Assembly: GCF_937616625.2 (NCBI RefSeq) | Contig: NC_065574.1 | Location: 53,348,052-53,412,051, forward strand | From: Mercurialis annua | Taxonomy: Eukaryota; Streptophyta; Magnoliopsida; Malpighiales; Euphorbiaceae | Reading direction: 5' to 3' | DNA length: 64,000 nt | Part shown: in pieces, positions 39,247 to 50,292 of the stretch | Position numbering within the stretch: the first letter of the stretch is position 1 | Layout: the number at the start of each line of letters is the position of its first letter | Made by a program: the position numbers and the translations under genes | The notes under the pieces: generated by a model | Told to the model about the DNA's origin: nothing | The model's database searches: none | The model's input: the letters and a program-made list of their open reading frames with translations, nothing else

Positions 39247-39825
39247 ACGTCTCAAGCGAGGAGGAGAAGCCTCCTCGCCTGAGACGAGGAGCTGCTGCTC
39301 CGGTGAGCAGCTCCTCGGTTCCGAGGAGTGACGAAGAGCATCTGCTCCTCGTTAAGAACAGACCCAGTTGGGTCTGTTCTTCCTTGAAGGGAGTGTTTCT
39401 TCCTTAAAGGAAGAACAAACCCAGCGCCGGGTGTGTTCTTCCTTTAAGGAAGAAACACTTCCTTAAAGGAAGTGGAGACCCAGCGTGGGTCATATTCACG
39501 CTGGTACTGTAGTAGATAAATTTGAGAGGGAAAGAGAAATCACTTTTGAATTTGCTGATTTATTGCGTGATGATTTTGTTGAAAAAGATCGAAGCCGCGA
39601 TATTTATTTCACTCAAAATTGGGTCTCTTTACCTGGTGTTATAGAGGTGACTCACGCTGAGTCTCCTCTTCTTTTAAGGAAGAACGTTCTTCCTTAAACG
39701 AAGAACAGACCTAGCTGGGTCTGTTCTTCAAGCTCCTCGTTTTTGCGAGGAGCAGATGCTCCTCGTTACTCCTCAGAATCGAGGAGCTGCTGCTCCTCAC
39801 CGGAGCAGCAGCTCCTCGCCTGATA
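39247..39825. repeat. long imperfect inverted repeat of CTCCTCG and AAGAACAGACC units
   Basis: Left arm (39247-39496): CGAGGAG/CTCCTCG units, GCTGCTGCTCCGGTGAG, then AAGAACAGACCCAG and repeated CTTCCTTAAAGGAAG palindromes. The right arm (39650-39825) carries the complements in reverse order: AGAACAGACC, GCGAGGAGCAGATGCTCC, CTCACCGGAGCAGCAGC. Each arm contains smaller perfect hairpins. The whole can fold into a multi-branched hairpin of about 580 nt. Units match the array at 2125-2330. Confidence 0.85.
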
Positions 39826-40259
39826 CTTATTATTTTTTAAAAAAATAATTTTTTTAAAGATTAGAAAAGTTTTAAATTTAATCTATTTTAATTAAGATGA
39901 GTTAATATTTAATTATGGTCAATTAATATTTAAGTGTGATTAATTAGAGTTATTTGTGAGTTTTATAAATCGCACTCTCCAATTAAGGTGCCACGTCAGC
40001 AAAAGAGCCTTTTTGAGCCGGTTTACACAAATTCAGGGTATAAGTGATCCGGTTTTCCAATTTTGGATTTTTTTGATACTTTGACGCAAGTTCGGGGGTG
40101 AAAGTGATCCTTTGTTCAAATATAATTTTAGTTTGAATGGATTAAGAGGTTTTAATTTTGTATAAAAATAGGGAAAAGGGCAAAAGAGTAAAGTGTAGGA
40201 ACGGTGGATAGTAAAAAGGGGCGGTATTTAGTAATCCAAATAAAAAAAATGAATTATTT

Positions 40260-40513
40260 TTGAAACCGGAAAATCAAATGCTTGTGATCTTTACTCCTAC
40301 AATTTCTCACTCAGCCTCTAACCTAAAAAGTATGCCCGTCGTGCCATCAATCACGCGCCTGAACTAGCTCGATAAAGAGTTCTACCGACGCTGCTTCTGC
40401 TCGATCAGCTCGTTCGTCCGCGGCTCTTCCAATTTTTCTGCTGCTCTTCGAGTTCTGCCGCTGCCGCTACACTTCCGTCGCCGCTGCATTTCTGTCGCTG
40501 CTTCTCTACTCAG
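40260..40513 (+). other. probable 5' UTR exon of PFD6
   Basis: A pyrimidine-rich GC-richer leader ending CTACTCAG|GTAAAC at 40513 looks like a non-coding first exon. The intron probably ends at AAGCAG (41282), seven bases before the start codon. The exon's 5' limit is a guess. Confidence 0.5.
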
Positions 40514-41288
40514 GTAAACGTTTTAACTTTGGTTTCTTTTTAACGACAATGGTGTAATTGGGGGGCTATGATTTTGCAAATTTTATAAGAAATTGATGAT
40601 CTCTCAAGAATTAAGGATGAATTTAACTTCTTTAAATTCTAGTATTTAGGGTGTATTCATAAATGGCAAGCTAGTTGAACTTCAGTTTGATAGTAAAATT
40701 AGATCAGCTAAATGGCAAGCTATCCTTTGTTTGTTTCGGTTTGTGTTTCGTTCATTTAGCTGCTAAACGAGCCTAGCTCATGTACGTTCGTTTAGCTGCT
40801 ATTATCAATGATGCCCTTTTTGCTGTTCATTCTGTTTCGAATCTGGCCGCAGTTTACGTTTACATTAATATAAGCTAGATCAATAATCTAGTTCTTATTA
40901 GTACTCTTAGTTACTAATTAATACGTTTCAATAGTTGGAGACTTAGCTAACTTTAATTTTATGCATACTTCAAATTTTAGTCTGGTTTAATCGATATGTA
41001 GTTTTTAGTAGAAGGGCTAAATGGAGATGATGATTTATAACAAAACAGTGGCTATTGTTTATCACCAGCTGTTTCAGCGAGAAAATCCTTTTTTTTCTTC
41101 AGCTTAGTTACTTATTTTTTCTTGAGCAAAATGTTTGTAGTTATTGTGGAGGCAAAATGTTTCACTTTTTTTCTTAAAGAAAATTAGAAGCTCGAGAAGC
41201 TTTGATTATAGATGTTTTTTAAGCCGTTTCTATATTTTAAGCTTGATGTTATAAGATCAAACAAGCAGCACAAAGAAAGCAGCATTAA

Positions 41289-44200
41289 ATGGCAAATGCT
41301 AATCGAGAACTACAGCGCGATCTTGAAAACAAAGCCAATGATCTCAGTAAACTCCAAAAAGGCAAGCTTCTTTAATTATTCTCCTTCTTTATTGAACTCT
41401 ACTCTTAACAAATACATAGTTTTACAAATTTCATTTCAAACCAGAACATTTATAGGTCATTTTAACTGCAGAAATTGCAAAGAATCACCAAGTTAGGAAA
41501 AAGTACACCGTCCAGCTTGGCGAGAATGAGCTCGTCCTCAAGGTAGTAGTCTCTCTCAGTCTAATTTTGCAGTCAATATTTGCCTTGAGACTGTGTATTG
41601 TCTAACTGGTTTGGTAATTAGGAGTTGGATTTGTTAAATGATGGCGCTAATGTTTACAAGTTGATTGGTCCGGTACTAGTGCAACAAGATTTAGCTGAGG
41701 CCAATGCTAATGTTCGCAAGAGAATCGATTATATCTCAGCTGAATTGTAAGTTTTTTCATTCTGTCAGACCATTGTGTAGCTGATGATGGATGATCCTTG
41801 CTTTTTATAAAAGTATGGTCAGGCTGATATATTTGTTCACTAGCCATGAGCAAATATTAGTATTTTTAGCGTCACATTCATATTACTAGATACAGTTAGA
41901 TACTTTCATATGCTTCTGTTGGCATTTTTCTATTACTGTTGATCTTCTTGTGATATTGCTTTATCCATTTATTGGCTATGGACTTGTGTTTTTGTACTCT
42001 AGGAAGCGACTTGATGCATCTCTTCAAGACTTGGAAGAAAAACAAAATAGCAAGAGAGACGTGGTTTGTATTCTTAATCTTCACATGTTTTTCTTTGTCT
42101 GTATTGATTTGTCCTTAATTTTGATCAACAAGGTTGGTAATGCTTCAGTGAAAATTCTAAAATTATTTATTAGTAGTAAATGTTTAGGAGAAAACCCTGT
42201 GTTCTTTCTTGGTAAAGGGCTTATTAGAGAGAACATTAGGAACTCTGAGTCTAAAAAACTTAAACCTTACTGAAATTTTCCTTACTGCATTTACATTTTT
42301 TGCCCTATACTTAAATAATACAGACACAAATGAGAACTTGAAAACTGCCTACTAGCAATAAGAAAACTTTACAGCATGTTTATAGCTCAAGTGAAAGTTG
42401 CATAAAATTGACTTGCATAAACTGAACATAATCCAACTGCCAACTGGTGCTACTTTTACAGCATAAGAAAGTAGACTGCATTGCCAAATGCTTTTATATC
42501 TGTCTAATATTTATTTTTCATTAGATAGCGCTCCTTTTTGAAAAGGTTCGGGAGTAGAAATACTAATAAGATGTGGCTTTCATGTTTTATTTAGAAAAGC
42601 AATAACAATGAGGCAACTATAACTTAACTTCTGTATTTCACTTCCGCTGCTGTCTTGGAGGTCAATATTGACTTTCAAATTCGATCAGAACTATTTCTAT
42701 GAGCATGCCTTTGATGATATCAACTGAATACGAATTATTGTTTCCATTACACAAATATATATTAAGTTTGCTTTATTGGTTCAAGATTAATTGGTTATGG
42801 CCTTTGGCCAAGGCCTAGTATTGAATATTGATTTACTAGGTCACCTTAAGCTGCTCAATTAGTATGCCTATAGTTGAGCCCCTGATGTTTCTTCAATACT
42901 GTTGACATTTACACAAAAGTTGTTTGAGTTACTATTCTTTCACTGTGATTGGCATGCTTACGGAAAAGGTTGAAATATGATTTTAGCAGTAACTTATTTC
43001 CAACATTTATTTGATTTAACAATGTCTTAAGGGGTTGTCTTGGTGGTTGATAGTGACAATGATTTTATTTTCGAAATTGTTTGGATGATATGAAGAAGAG
43101 ATTGGAGTTCAATGGATGTTTGTTTAGTGGGGTTGGTCCATCTTGATTGCAAAATATGCAAGATTTTGGATTAGTGTAATAGAAGAATTGAAGCTTCTTA
43201 ATCAGTGTATTAGTTTGTTAAACTTGGGAAGCAGCAAACTACTTGTATTGAGTATACTCTTTAAGGGGAAAATCATAAAATATTAAAAATGAAGAAAAGC
43301 AACAAAAGCTAAGGGTCAAAGTGTTAAGATATCATAATTAACTTCATACCAGAAGAAAGTTACCAATGTACTTTTAAGTTTTAACTAATGTGATTGACTC
43401 TCTGCTTATTAACTTAGTTTGCTGGTATGGCTCAGTGGGAAGTTACTCTTTTAAATTTTTCTCTTGAGTAGTAACCTAAGGGTTTTGGTCTGGTTTATCG
43501 GATCAATTCTCTGTATAGTTGCTGCATGGTTTATGCGAAAGGATTATGCACATTATCCCTGGTTCAGGCCACATGGATTATATGTCGTGGGACAACTTGT
43601 GGGGTCCAATGCTCCTGTACCGCATTTTATGAACCATCAGAACTAGTCTTAAGAATGTAATTCTGCACAAAAGAATTAAGGTATAGCTGAGTTATCAATT
43701 GCTTGTCTTAGGATTGGGATTCCAACTTACTTTCCCCTTTCATGGAATTTGCCTGGCCTAACTTTTTATCATGATCTTTAACACCAACTTGATTTGATTT
43801 ATTATGCAGAAAATATAGTCCAATCACACTTGATCTCTTTTTGCTGTGTCCTTTAATGTTACCTGTAGGTACTTTTAATTTTCACTTTAACCTAAGATAA
43901 CACTTGTATGTACACATTATTGTGGTTGATATACTCGTCAACGTGCAACTATAGTGGGTGCTACTGGTAACCCTGTCACTAGTAGGAGTACATTAAGGGT
44001 GGTTTGATGATTCCGAGAAAATATGTCGCGATGGCAGCTGGGATTTGGCCATTAAGACTTGCTCTCAACTTGCAGGTTTACCTGTTGAGCATTGGAAATC
44101 TTTAGTTCATATAGTGATAATGATAATGATAATAATACTAGTAATATTATTATTATGTTTTTCTTCTCTTCTGTTGATAATTCACATTTTGTTTTTCCTT

Positions 44201-44407
44201 CTTATACTGGTTGAAGGCTGGGAATTGAGAATTCTACTTGTCCATTTTGTATTATTTGCACCATCTGGTTTAACATGAAAATTTTACGCTCTCTTAATAT
44301 TAATGTTATATATTTGATGGTCTAATTTTGACGATATTCTTGTATTTCAGGTTCTCAAGTTACAACAAAGGATCCAATCTCTCCAGGCTGGAAAGGCCAA
44401 GGCATGA
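41289..44407 (+). CDS. PFD6: prefoldin subunit 6
   Basis: Coding exons 41289-41361, 41472-41542, 41622-41746, 42003-42063 and 44351-44407 give 128 residues, the usual size. Intron 1 is GC-AG (CAAAAAG|GCAAGC); the rest are GT-AG. The product is two long helices joined by beta strands, as in a beta-type prefoldin: ANRELQRDLENKANDLSKLQ, the YTVQLGENELVLKELDLL strand region, GANVYKLIGPVLVQQDL, NANVRKRIDYISAELKRLDA and the C-terminal LQQRIQSLQAGKAKA. Prefoldin is a hexameric cytosolic co-chaperone that passes unfolded actin and tubulin to the CCT chaperonin. Intron 4 is 2.3 kb, holding most of the gene's length. The gene is divergent from the DUF642 gene, which also neighbours PFD6 in Arabidopsis as I recall (At1g29980/At1g29990). 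Confidence 0.95.
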
Positions 44408-44970
44408 TTTGGGATGATTGTTCACTTCTGTTGTTGTTGGCTTCATTAGCTGTAGCATCTCTCCTCAGAGAGTATTTTATAGGTACTATCTTCTTTTTAT
44501 GAAGTAATGGTGTTTTGGTTTTTCATTTTGAGATGGAAAAATTATATCAGTGGTGCTTTTTTTAGTCCACGAACTTTCAGCTCTTCTTAATTAGTATTTT
44601 AACTTTTGAAATCATTTCAAATGAGTGCAAACCAGTCTTGTTATTATAAAGATATTAGCGTTTTGTCAATTTAATTCACGTTGCTGGTTATGTAGTAGTT
44701 TGTGTTTCAATTAGTGTTCAAATTGTTGCTGTGTGTCTGTAAATTTCTTGAATCTCTTAAGTCTTCCCTGCATCTTTTCCTATCCCAAACATAATTATAT
44801 TTAGTTCTATGGCATCTTCAGAAACTGAAATATTAAATTTGCTTATAATGCAAGCAAAAGTTGAAGAATTCTTTGATTTAATTGATCAAAAAAGTGAAAA
44901 ACTTAGAAATTGGAGCAAGTATGTACTATGAAAGAAACACAGCTTTGTTTTGTAATTACAATCTCATGTT
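44408..44970. other. PFD6 3' flank
   Basis: Starts with the PFD6 3' UTR; no other feature recognised. Confidence 0.4.
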
Positions 44971-44984
44971 TTTTTTATAGGCTT

Positions 44985-45335
44985 AACCATCCAAAAACAC
45001 TCTATTTTTTTTATCTTTTTTTCTGTTTATAGTCCCATGTTTCAAAATTTTCAATTTTAATTCATTTTTTTATTTGTAGCCAGTTTTTAAATTGTAATGG
45101 AAATATATGTTCAAATATACTTTTCATATTGCTTCATTTGAATTTTTTATAATAAAAGTGCAAATTGAAATAATATGAAGCGATATAAAAGGTATACTTA
45201 AATATTTTTCTGCTTCAATTTGAATAAATAGTTAAACTGAAATTCAAAATTGAAAAATGGATTAAAATTGAGAATATTAGGTGGTACTATTAACAAAAAA
45301 GCCAAAAAAAATAGTGTTTTTGAATGATTAAATCT
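44985..45335. mobile_element. degenerate long-TIR MITE
   Basis: Inverted repeats AGGCTTAACCATCCAAAAAC...CTATTTTTTTT and AATAGTGTTTTTGAATGATTAA pair over about 100 bp. The ends resemble the GGCYTAA class of Mutator-like MITEs in this window. TSD not clear. Confidence 0.5.
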
Positions 45336-46500
45336 TTATATTTAATATGCTGTAACTATTGATTTAAAAGTATTATATTAGAAACACTTTTTAAATTCTA
45401 ATCAAATTCTAAAACATTATGATCCAGCCATTTTTTTTAAGAATAAAATACTTCTATTATGTCAAATCAAAAGTAGTTATAAACGTGAAAAATGCAGAAA
45501 AATCACTATACTATCATTATTAAAAACTTATCACTCTACCATGCACAATTAATATTATTGTTATTAAAAAAACTTAACAATCATATTTTGAGCTTTCATA
45601 ATGACATCTCATGTCAATAAAAGCTATTTTTGTTGTAGTGATAGTATTTTTTTTATTTGTTAAAATATTAAATGGAATAGAGTTTTATCTATACATTTTT
45701 TTAAAAACTGATTTCATTATAGCTATATAATTAAAAATTATAAAATTAAAATGTAAGCCGTTTTAAATGGTTAATCGTAAAATTAAAAGTGCTTTAATCC
45801 CCTCACCGTGGATGGCACTTTAGCCGGCTGGGTGGGCTTGATATGTGTACGCATTTGAGATAATGGACTTTGTTAGAGCCTTATAAGATACAAAAGTGAT
45901 ACCATTGTTTAGCTTATAAATTCATGAGATATCAAAACGTGAAAAATCTGCATTTTTCCCAAAGTGGGAAAATATTAGTTGAAGGTTGGGATTATCCAGC
46001 CAATAAGCATTAAGCTTCTAAGATGGTTTCATCTATTTCTGCTTGCTGTCGGAATAAGTGCGTTGTTGTTTATCTACGTATCTTTAGCTTTTACTATAAC
46101 TTCAATCCTAGTACATTAGGACATAATCATTAAACCATTCTAATTAGATTGGGATTTAGTTTGATTAAATGATGATACAAAGGAACATTTTCTATTGCAT
46201 TATACATAGATATAGGTGCGAGCAGTGTTTAAAAAACCGGACAAGACCGGCCGGTTGGACTGTGATCCGTCATGTGGTACAGTCAAAAAACACAAAATTT
46301 TTGGCCCGGCCGCTTTAATTTGTTTCGTTCATCCTTTCATTAAACAATATAAAACAATGTAAATTTTAAATTTACCATCATTAAAATTAAGTTTATAGCC
46401 AATTTATCTTACTAAATATAACGATTACTAGTGATGATTTATAATTAATTTTTAATAATAGTAATGAATTATAAATTTCATATTTTAATTTATATATATA
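45336..46500. other. intergenic, no gene seen
   Basis: AT-rich. A patch at 46230-46320 (AAAAACCGG...GACCGGCCGG) looks like the end of an old element. Confidence 0.4.
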
Positions 46501-46504
46501 TATA

Positions 46505-46875
46505 TATCAAGTAACCACTCACCTTAACTTTTTCTCATTTATCCATGTCTTAGGAAAATTTTCAATTGTACCCTATTTTCAATTTTTATGTTTCATCTCT
46601 ATCATAATGAATTGAATTGACCTATTTTCTTTTAAAAAAGAGTTTAGATTAGTCCTTCATTTGTATTTTTTCAAATAGAAAAAAGTATGATATAATCCTT
46701 CTATTTAATCTTTTTTAATATTTTCATCCTTACATTGATTAAATTGTCAAAATTTTAATTTTGGGATACAAATGAAACATAAAAATCAAAAATAGAGTAT
46801 AAATAAAAATCTTTTTAGATAATGGTATAAATGAAAAAAAGTTATAAGGTGAGTGATTTTTAAGTAATTAGGCCA
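46505..46875. mobile_element. degenerate Mutator-like MITE
   Basis: The right end (TTAAGTAATTAGGCC) and left end (CAAGTAACCACTCACCTTA) pair as an inverted repeat over about 90 bp (CTCACCTTA, TTTTTATGTTTCAT shared). Related to the element at 30561. A (TA) microsatellite abuts the left end (46491-46507). Confidence 0.5.
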
Positions 46876-47553
46876 TCAAAACAATGTGTGTAAAAATTTA
46901 GTTTTTCGGTTCGATTTAGTGAATCAAGCCCTACCAAACAAAAACCGAAATCATAATTTTCATAAATTCTAAATCACACCAGACCATACAAACTATTTTA
47001 ATTGATCTACTCTTAATTTTGGTCTTGTTCGGTTTGGTTCGACTTTTGCTCACCCCACTATAGATAGGCGAAGAGAATGTATACATGGGAGTAGCTAGGA
47101 ATTTTTTTGAGAGACGGACTATAAAGGAGAAAATTCTAATGGACGATTTCTTCATACTAAATAGGGCAAAGTTCAAAATCAAACTTAAAAAAAAACCATT
47201 TACGTCTTCGATCAATTCTAACTAGGACCGGTGCACGATTCCGCCTAAACAGTACTGAATGTATATATATGAGTTGAACATTAACACCATATGGTTCGAC
47301 AACACTACGAGAATTTAGGGATTAGAAGCCAACATGATAGAAATTCAGTAGCAAATTGTACCACAAAATCAGATAAATTCGTTGGTGCAATTGAAGTAGA
47401 TTGAGAGGTATAAGGTCAACTATAGAGAAGTGTGTGCATGTATCACCAAAAATATATATGAATATTGAATAATGAATGATGATGATAAGCTCAGTACGTA
47501 ATTCAAAATGAGGGGGCATGCACTTACACTATGGTGCCTCATTTGCAGTTACC
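46876..47553. other. intergenic, no gene seen
   Basis: No convincing coding or bounded repeat. Confidence 0.4.
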
Positions 47554-47566
47554 ACTTTATTTTTCT

Positions 47567-47700
47567 GCCAATGTAGCCTAGCCTGAGTGATTAAGGCGTC
47601 TCTAAGTGCATCGAGAGGTTGTGGGTTCGAACCATGCCTCGGTAATTAACAACTAACATGAGACTCTAAAAAGTCGATTTCCATCTTTAATAAAAAAAAA
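47567..47700 (+). mobile_element. SINE with perfect 13-bp TSD
   Basis: Flanked by identical 13-bp copies ACTTTATTTTTCT (47554-47566, 47701-47713). A-box-like CTGAGTGATTAAGG, B-box GGTTCGAACC, body CTAACAACTAACATGAGACT, short poly-A tail. 134 bp, a complete tRNA-derived SINE. Closely similar to the copy at 10804-10956. Confidence 0.88.
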
Positions 47701-47713
47701 ACTTTATTTTTCT

Positions 47714-49269
47714 TACTTTTGTGCACCATTTTGATTGAGAATTTTTCATACTTAATTAATTTAATAAAAATTATAGATCGTAAATTCATTACATACTGTT
47801 AAATATGTAAACGTTAAGGTGTTACTATTCAAATTGAATTGAAATTAATAAATTTATTAGGATAATTTTAGAATAATTAAATATAAAAATAACCAATCAT
47901 CCATTTTCATGAATTTAGTCTTTTCCGCTTATGAGGTCATATCTTAAATTTAACTTATTTGTTAGAAATTTAAAGTATTTTTGAAACAATAGCAATTTTT
48001 TTAGTTACAAAGACAACATATTAAACTAACCGTATTCATGTAAATTAGTCTTTCTGATTAATAAAAGAAGTATTAATCGAACCATATTTATTTATGCAGC
48101 TGTTTCTAACTTGGGGGCGGAGTTTTTCCTCCTGGAAGGGGCCTACCTGGCTCGAGTATTAGTCTGAATATGAAAAGTTTAAAGATGTCGTTTTATAGTT
48201 GGAACCCATTTAAGATAGCTCATGTAATTACCAAAAAAAAAAGATTGTACAATCAACTACTTTTTCTGATTAATAAAAAAAATATTAAAAAGTCTACTCA
48301 GTAACTTGTTTATACTAATTTATTCACTTTTTATTAAAAAGAACTACTGAAGTGTTTTTAGAATTATGGTTTTTGGAGTTTAAAATCCCAAATCATCAAT
48401 ACTAATTTAGCTTTATATTATTCTGCCTAATGATTGATGCAACATAAAGTTATTATCCCATAGTCTATCCTAATTATAAATTCTCATCAATTTCAATATT
48501 AAATGATGCTTGAAGAAGCATCTCTTGTTTCATTCCCATTAACCATAAAATTTGGTCTGGAGGCACTCAAAAAATATATTTTAAAACTTTATTTTACAAA
48601 TATAAATTCTAAATATTATAAAAAAATAAATCAAATTGACTTACTAATTTTTATTATTCTAAAAATTTAGTAAATTTATAATATTTATATTGATTGTCTG
48701 ATTTTAACAAAATAAATATAAATTAATTTTTTATTAATTTAAAATACATAATATTTTGGTGCTTTAAATTATTAAAAAAATGGCAGTTTATGTTTTAAGA
48801 GTTAAATTTTTATATTAAAATTAAAATTTATAACTTTTTTGACAAAATAATTTATTTTACAATTAGTCTCATAATATGTATATATTCTACTATAATAAGT
48901 CTAAGACTAACCTTCTTAACATTAGCTCATTCCCACACGTGACATTGGTTTAAGTTTGCCTAAAAAAACTAGATTGGACATCACGATGATTTTGTTTCAT
49001 TAAAAAGGACAAAGAAAATAAAGAAGTAAATTAAAAATTGTGTAATTTGGGTTTATCCATATAATTAGCTAGCTTCCTTCCAAATCAGTAACTACAATAA
49101 CCATGGATTGAAGTTATATGATTTTGTGCCAAATTAAAGGTGGGCATAAAACTAACCAATCACCGCCAATTGGATCATAGCCAAGTAGCTAGGGTTTTTA
49201 TATTGACAAGCGACTCTAAGTGGTCACCCCATGCAAATTGGACGGATCCATGCTCGACTGAATATTTGT
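47714..49269. other. intergenic, no gene seen
   Basis: AT-rich. A GC-richer patch at 48110-48165 with no assignment. No gene. Confidence 0.4.
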
Positions 49270-49271
49270 TA

Positions 49272-49555
49272 CTCCCTCTGGTATATAACATTTATCGCAT
49301 TTGAAAAAAAAAATTGGTTCATAATATTTATCATGTTAGAATATTAAGAGAATATTAATTGCTATTTTTTCATGTTTGTCCTCCATTAATTTATTAAAAA
49401 AATACAATAAACAAATAAAAATGGTAGTCATAAAGGTAAACAAATTTCAATGTAGAGTGAATTTAGTAAAAGTGTTTACAAATTAAGACATATTAATTGT
49501 TTTCTTAGTTCGCGTGCTAAAGCTAAATGCGACAAATATTATGTACCGGAGGGAG
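49272..49555. mobile_element. Stowaway-like MITE (copy 2)
   Basis: Same family as 10328-10610 but in opposite orientation: right end ATGTACCGGAGGGAG, left end CTCCCTCTGGTATATAACAT, TA flanks. Interior words such as AAATTTCAATGTAGAGTGAA are the complement of copy 1. Confidence 0.85.
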
Positions 49556-50091
49556 TATTTAAGTTTTGTTTGGTTTAATATATGTTAAATGCATTTTTTA
49601 ATCACCAAAAAGAAATATTTCTGTTGAATACATTATTAAACGAATTTCTTTCTAGATAAAATGAATTTTACATTAAAAATCTAATTAACGTAAATTACTC
49701 TTTTTTTAAAAATAATAAAAAAATAGAGTCTTAATAGTCTTGAAGTCTTGATAGTTTTAATAATCATTAGTTTTAAATTATATATAATGAAGACATGTCG
49801 ACGATGTCGTCTAATAATTAGCCGAAAAATTTGAATATACTATCAGTTAATAAATTGGCTACTGATTGACTTAATTAACTCATTTGACAAAAAGGGTTTA
49901 TTTGCATCATTTTTTTGAATTTTAAGGGTTAAATTATAAATTAAGAGCATAGATATATTTTGCTAAAAAAATTAAAAATTTATTTATACCTTTTTATCTA
50001 AACAAAAAAAAGTAAACAAAAGAGGATATTACCAATAAAGGTATATCTAAAATTCTGCAAGAATATATATATATATGGAGAGTTTGGTAAT

Positions 50092-50292
50092 ATGGCAATA
50101 TTTTTGCAAATGTTGATTGGTGCTATGAATCAGTTGGGAAAATCTAAGTTGAGCTTTAAGCAATATAGAGTGCCATCATTGGAAGAAGATAGCTCCACGA
50201 GCAATTATAGATATGATGCAGAAATAAATTGCCAATGTGAAAGGTGCACTACACAAGCAAGTTGGTACGTTATAGCTGCATGCAATCAGTGA
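50092..50292 (+). other. orphan open frame, 66 codons
   Basis: Preceded closely by a (TA) run (50067-50074) and opening MAIFLQMLIGAMNQLG. It has less biased codon use than neighbouring frames and a C-terminal CQCERCTTQASW. There is no signal peptide of confidence and no family I recognise. It could be a chance frame, a pseudogene exon or a small peptide gene. Confidence 0.2.

Larger units (their letters stand above)
38248..40117. mobile_element. Mutator-like element with large internal hairpin
   Basis: TIRs of about 75-80 bp begin GAACAAAGGATCACTTTCAC and end GTGAAAGTGATCCTTTGTTC. A perfect 10-bp duplication AAATATAATT flanks it (38238-38247, 40118-40127). The interior holds a nested pogo-like element (38327-38951), then an imperfect long inverted repeat (39247-39825) enclosing about 150 bases of non-repeated sequence. 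No transposase. The unique core (39497-39645) reads open on the plus strand, but without an ATG or a recognised family; it may be captured sequence. Confidence 0.85.

Noticed and set aside
39485..39697. Coding frame inside the Mutator-like element
   Set aside because: No ATG start and no recognised family; about a third of it is inverted-repeat arm. Kept only as possible captured sequence.
47590..47640. Possible tRNA gene (A and B box with GGTTCGAACC)
   Set aside because: No cloverleaf or acceptor stem; poly-A tail and 13-bp target duplications show a SINE.
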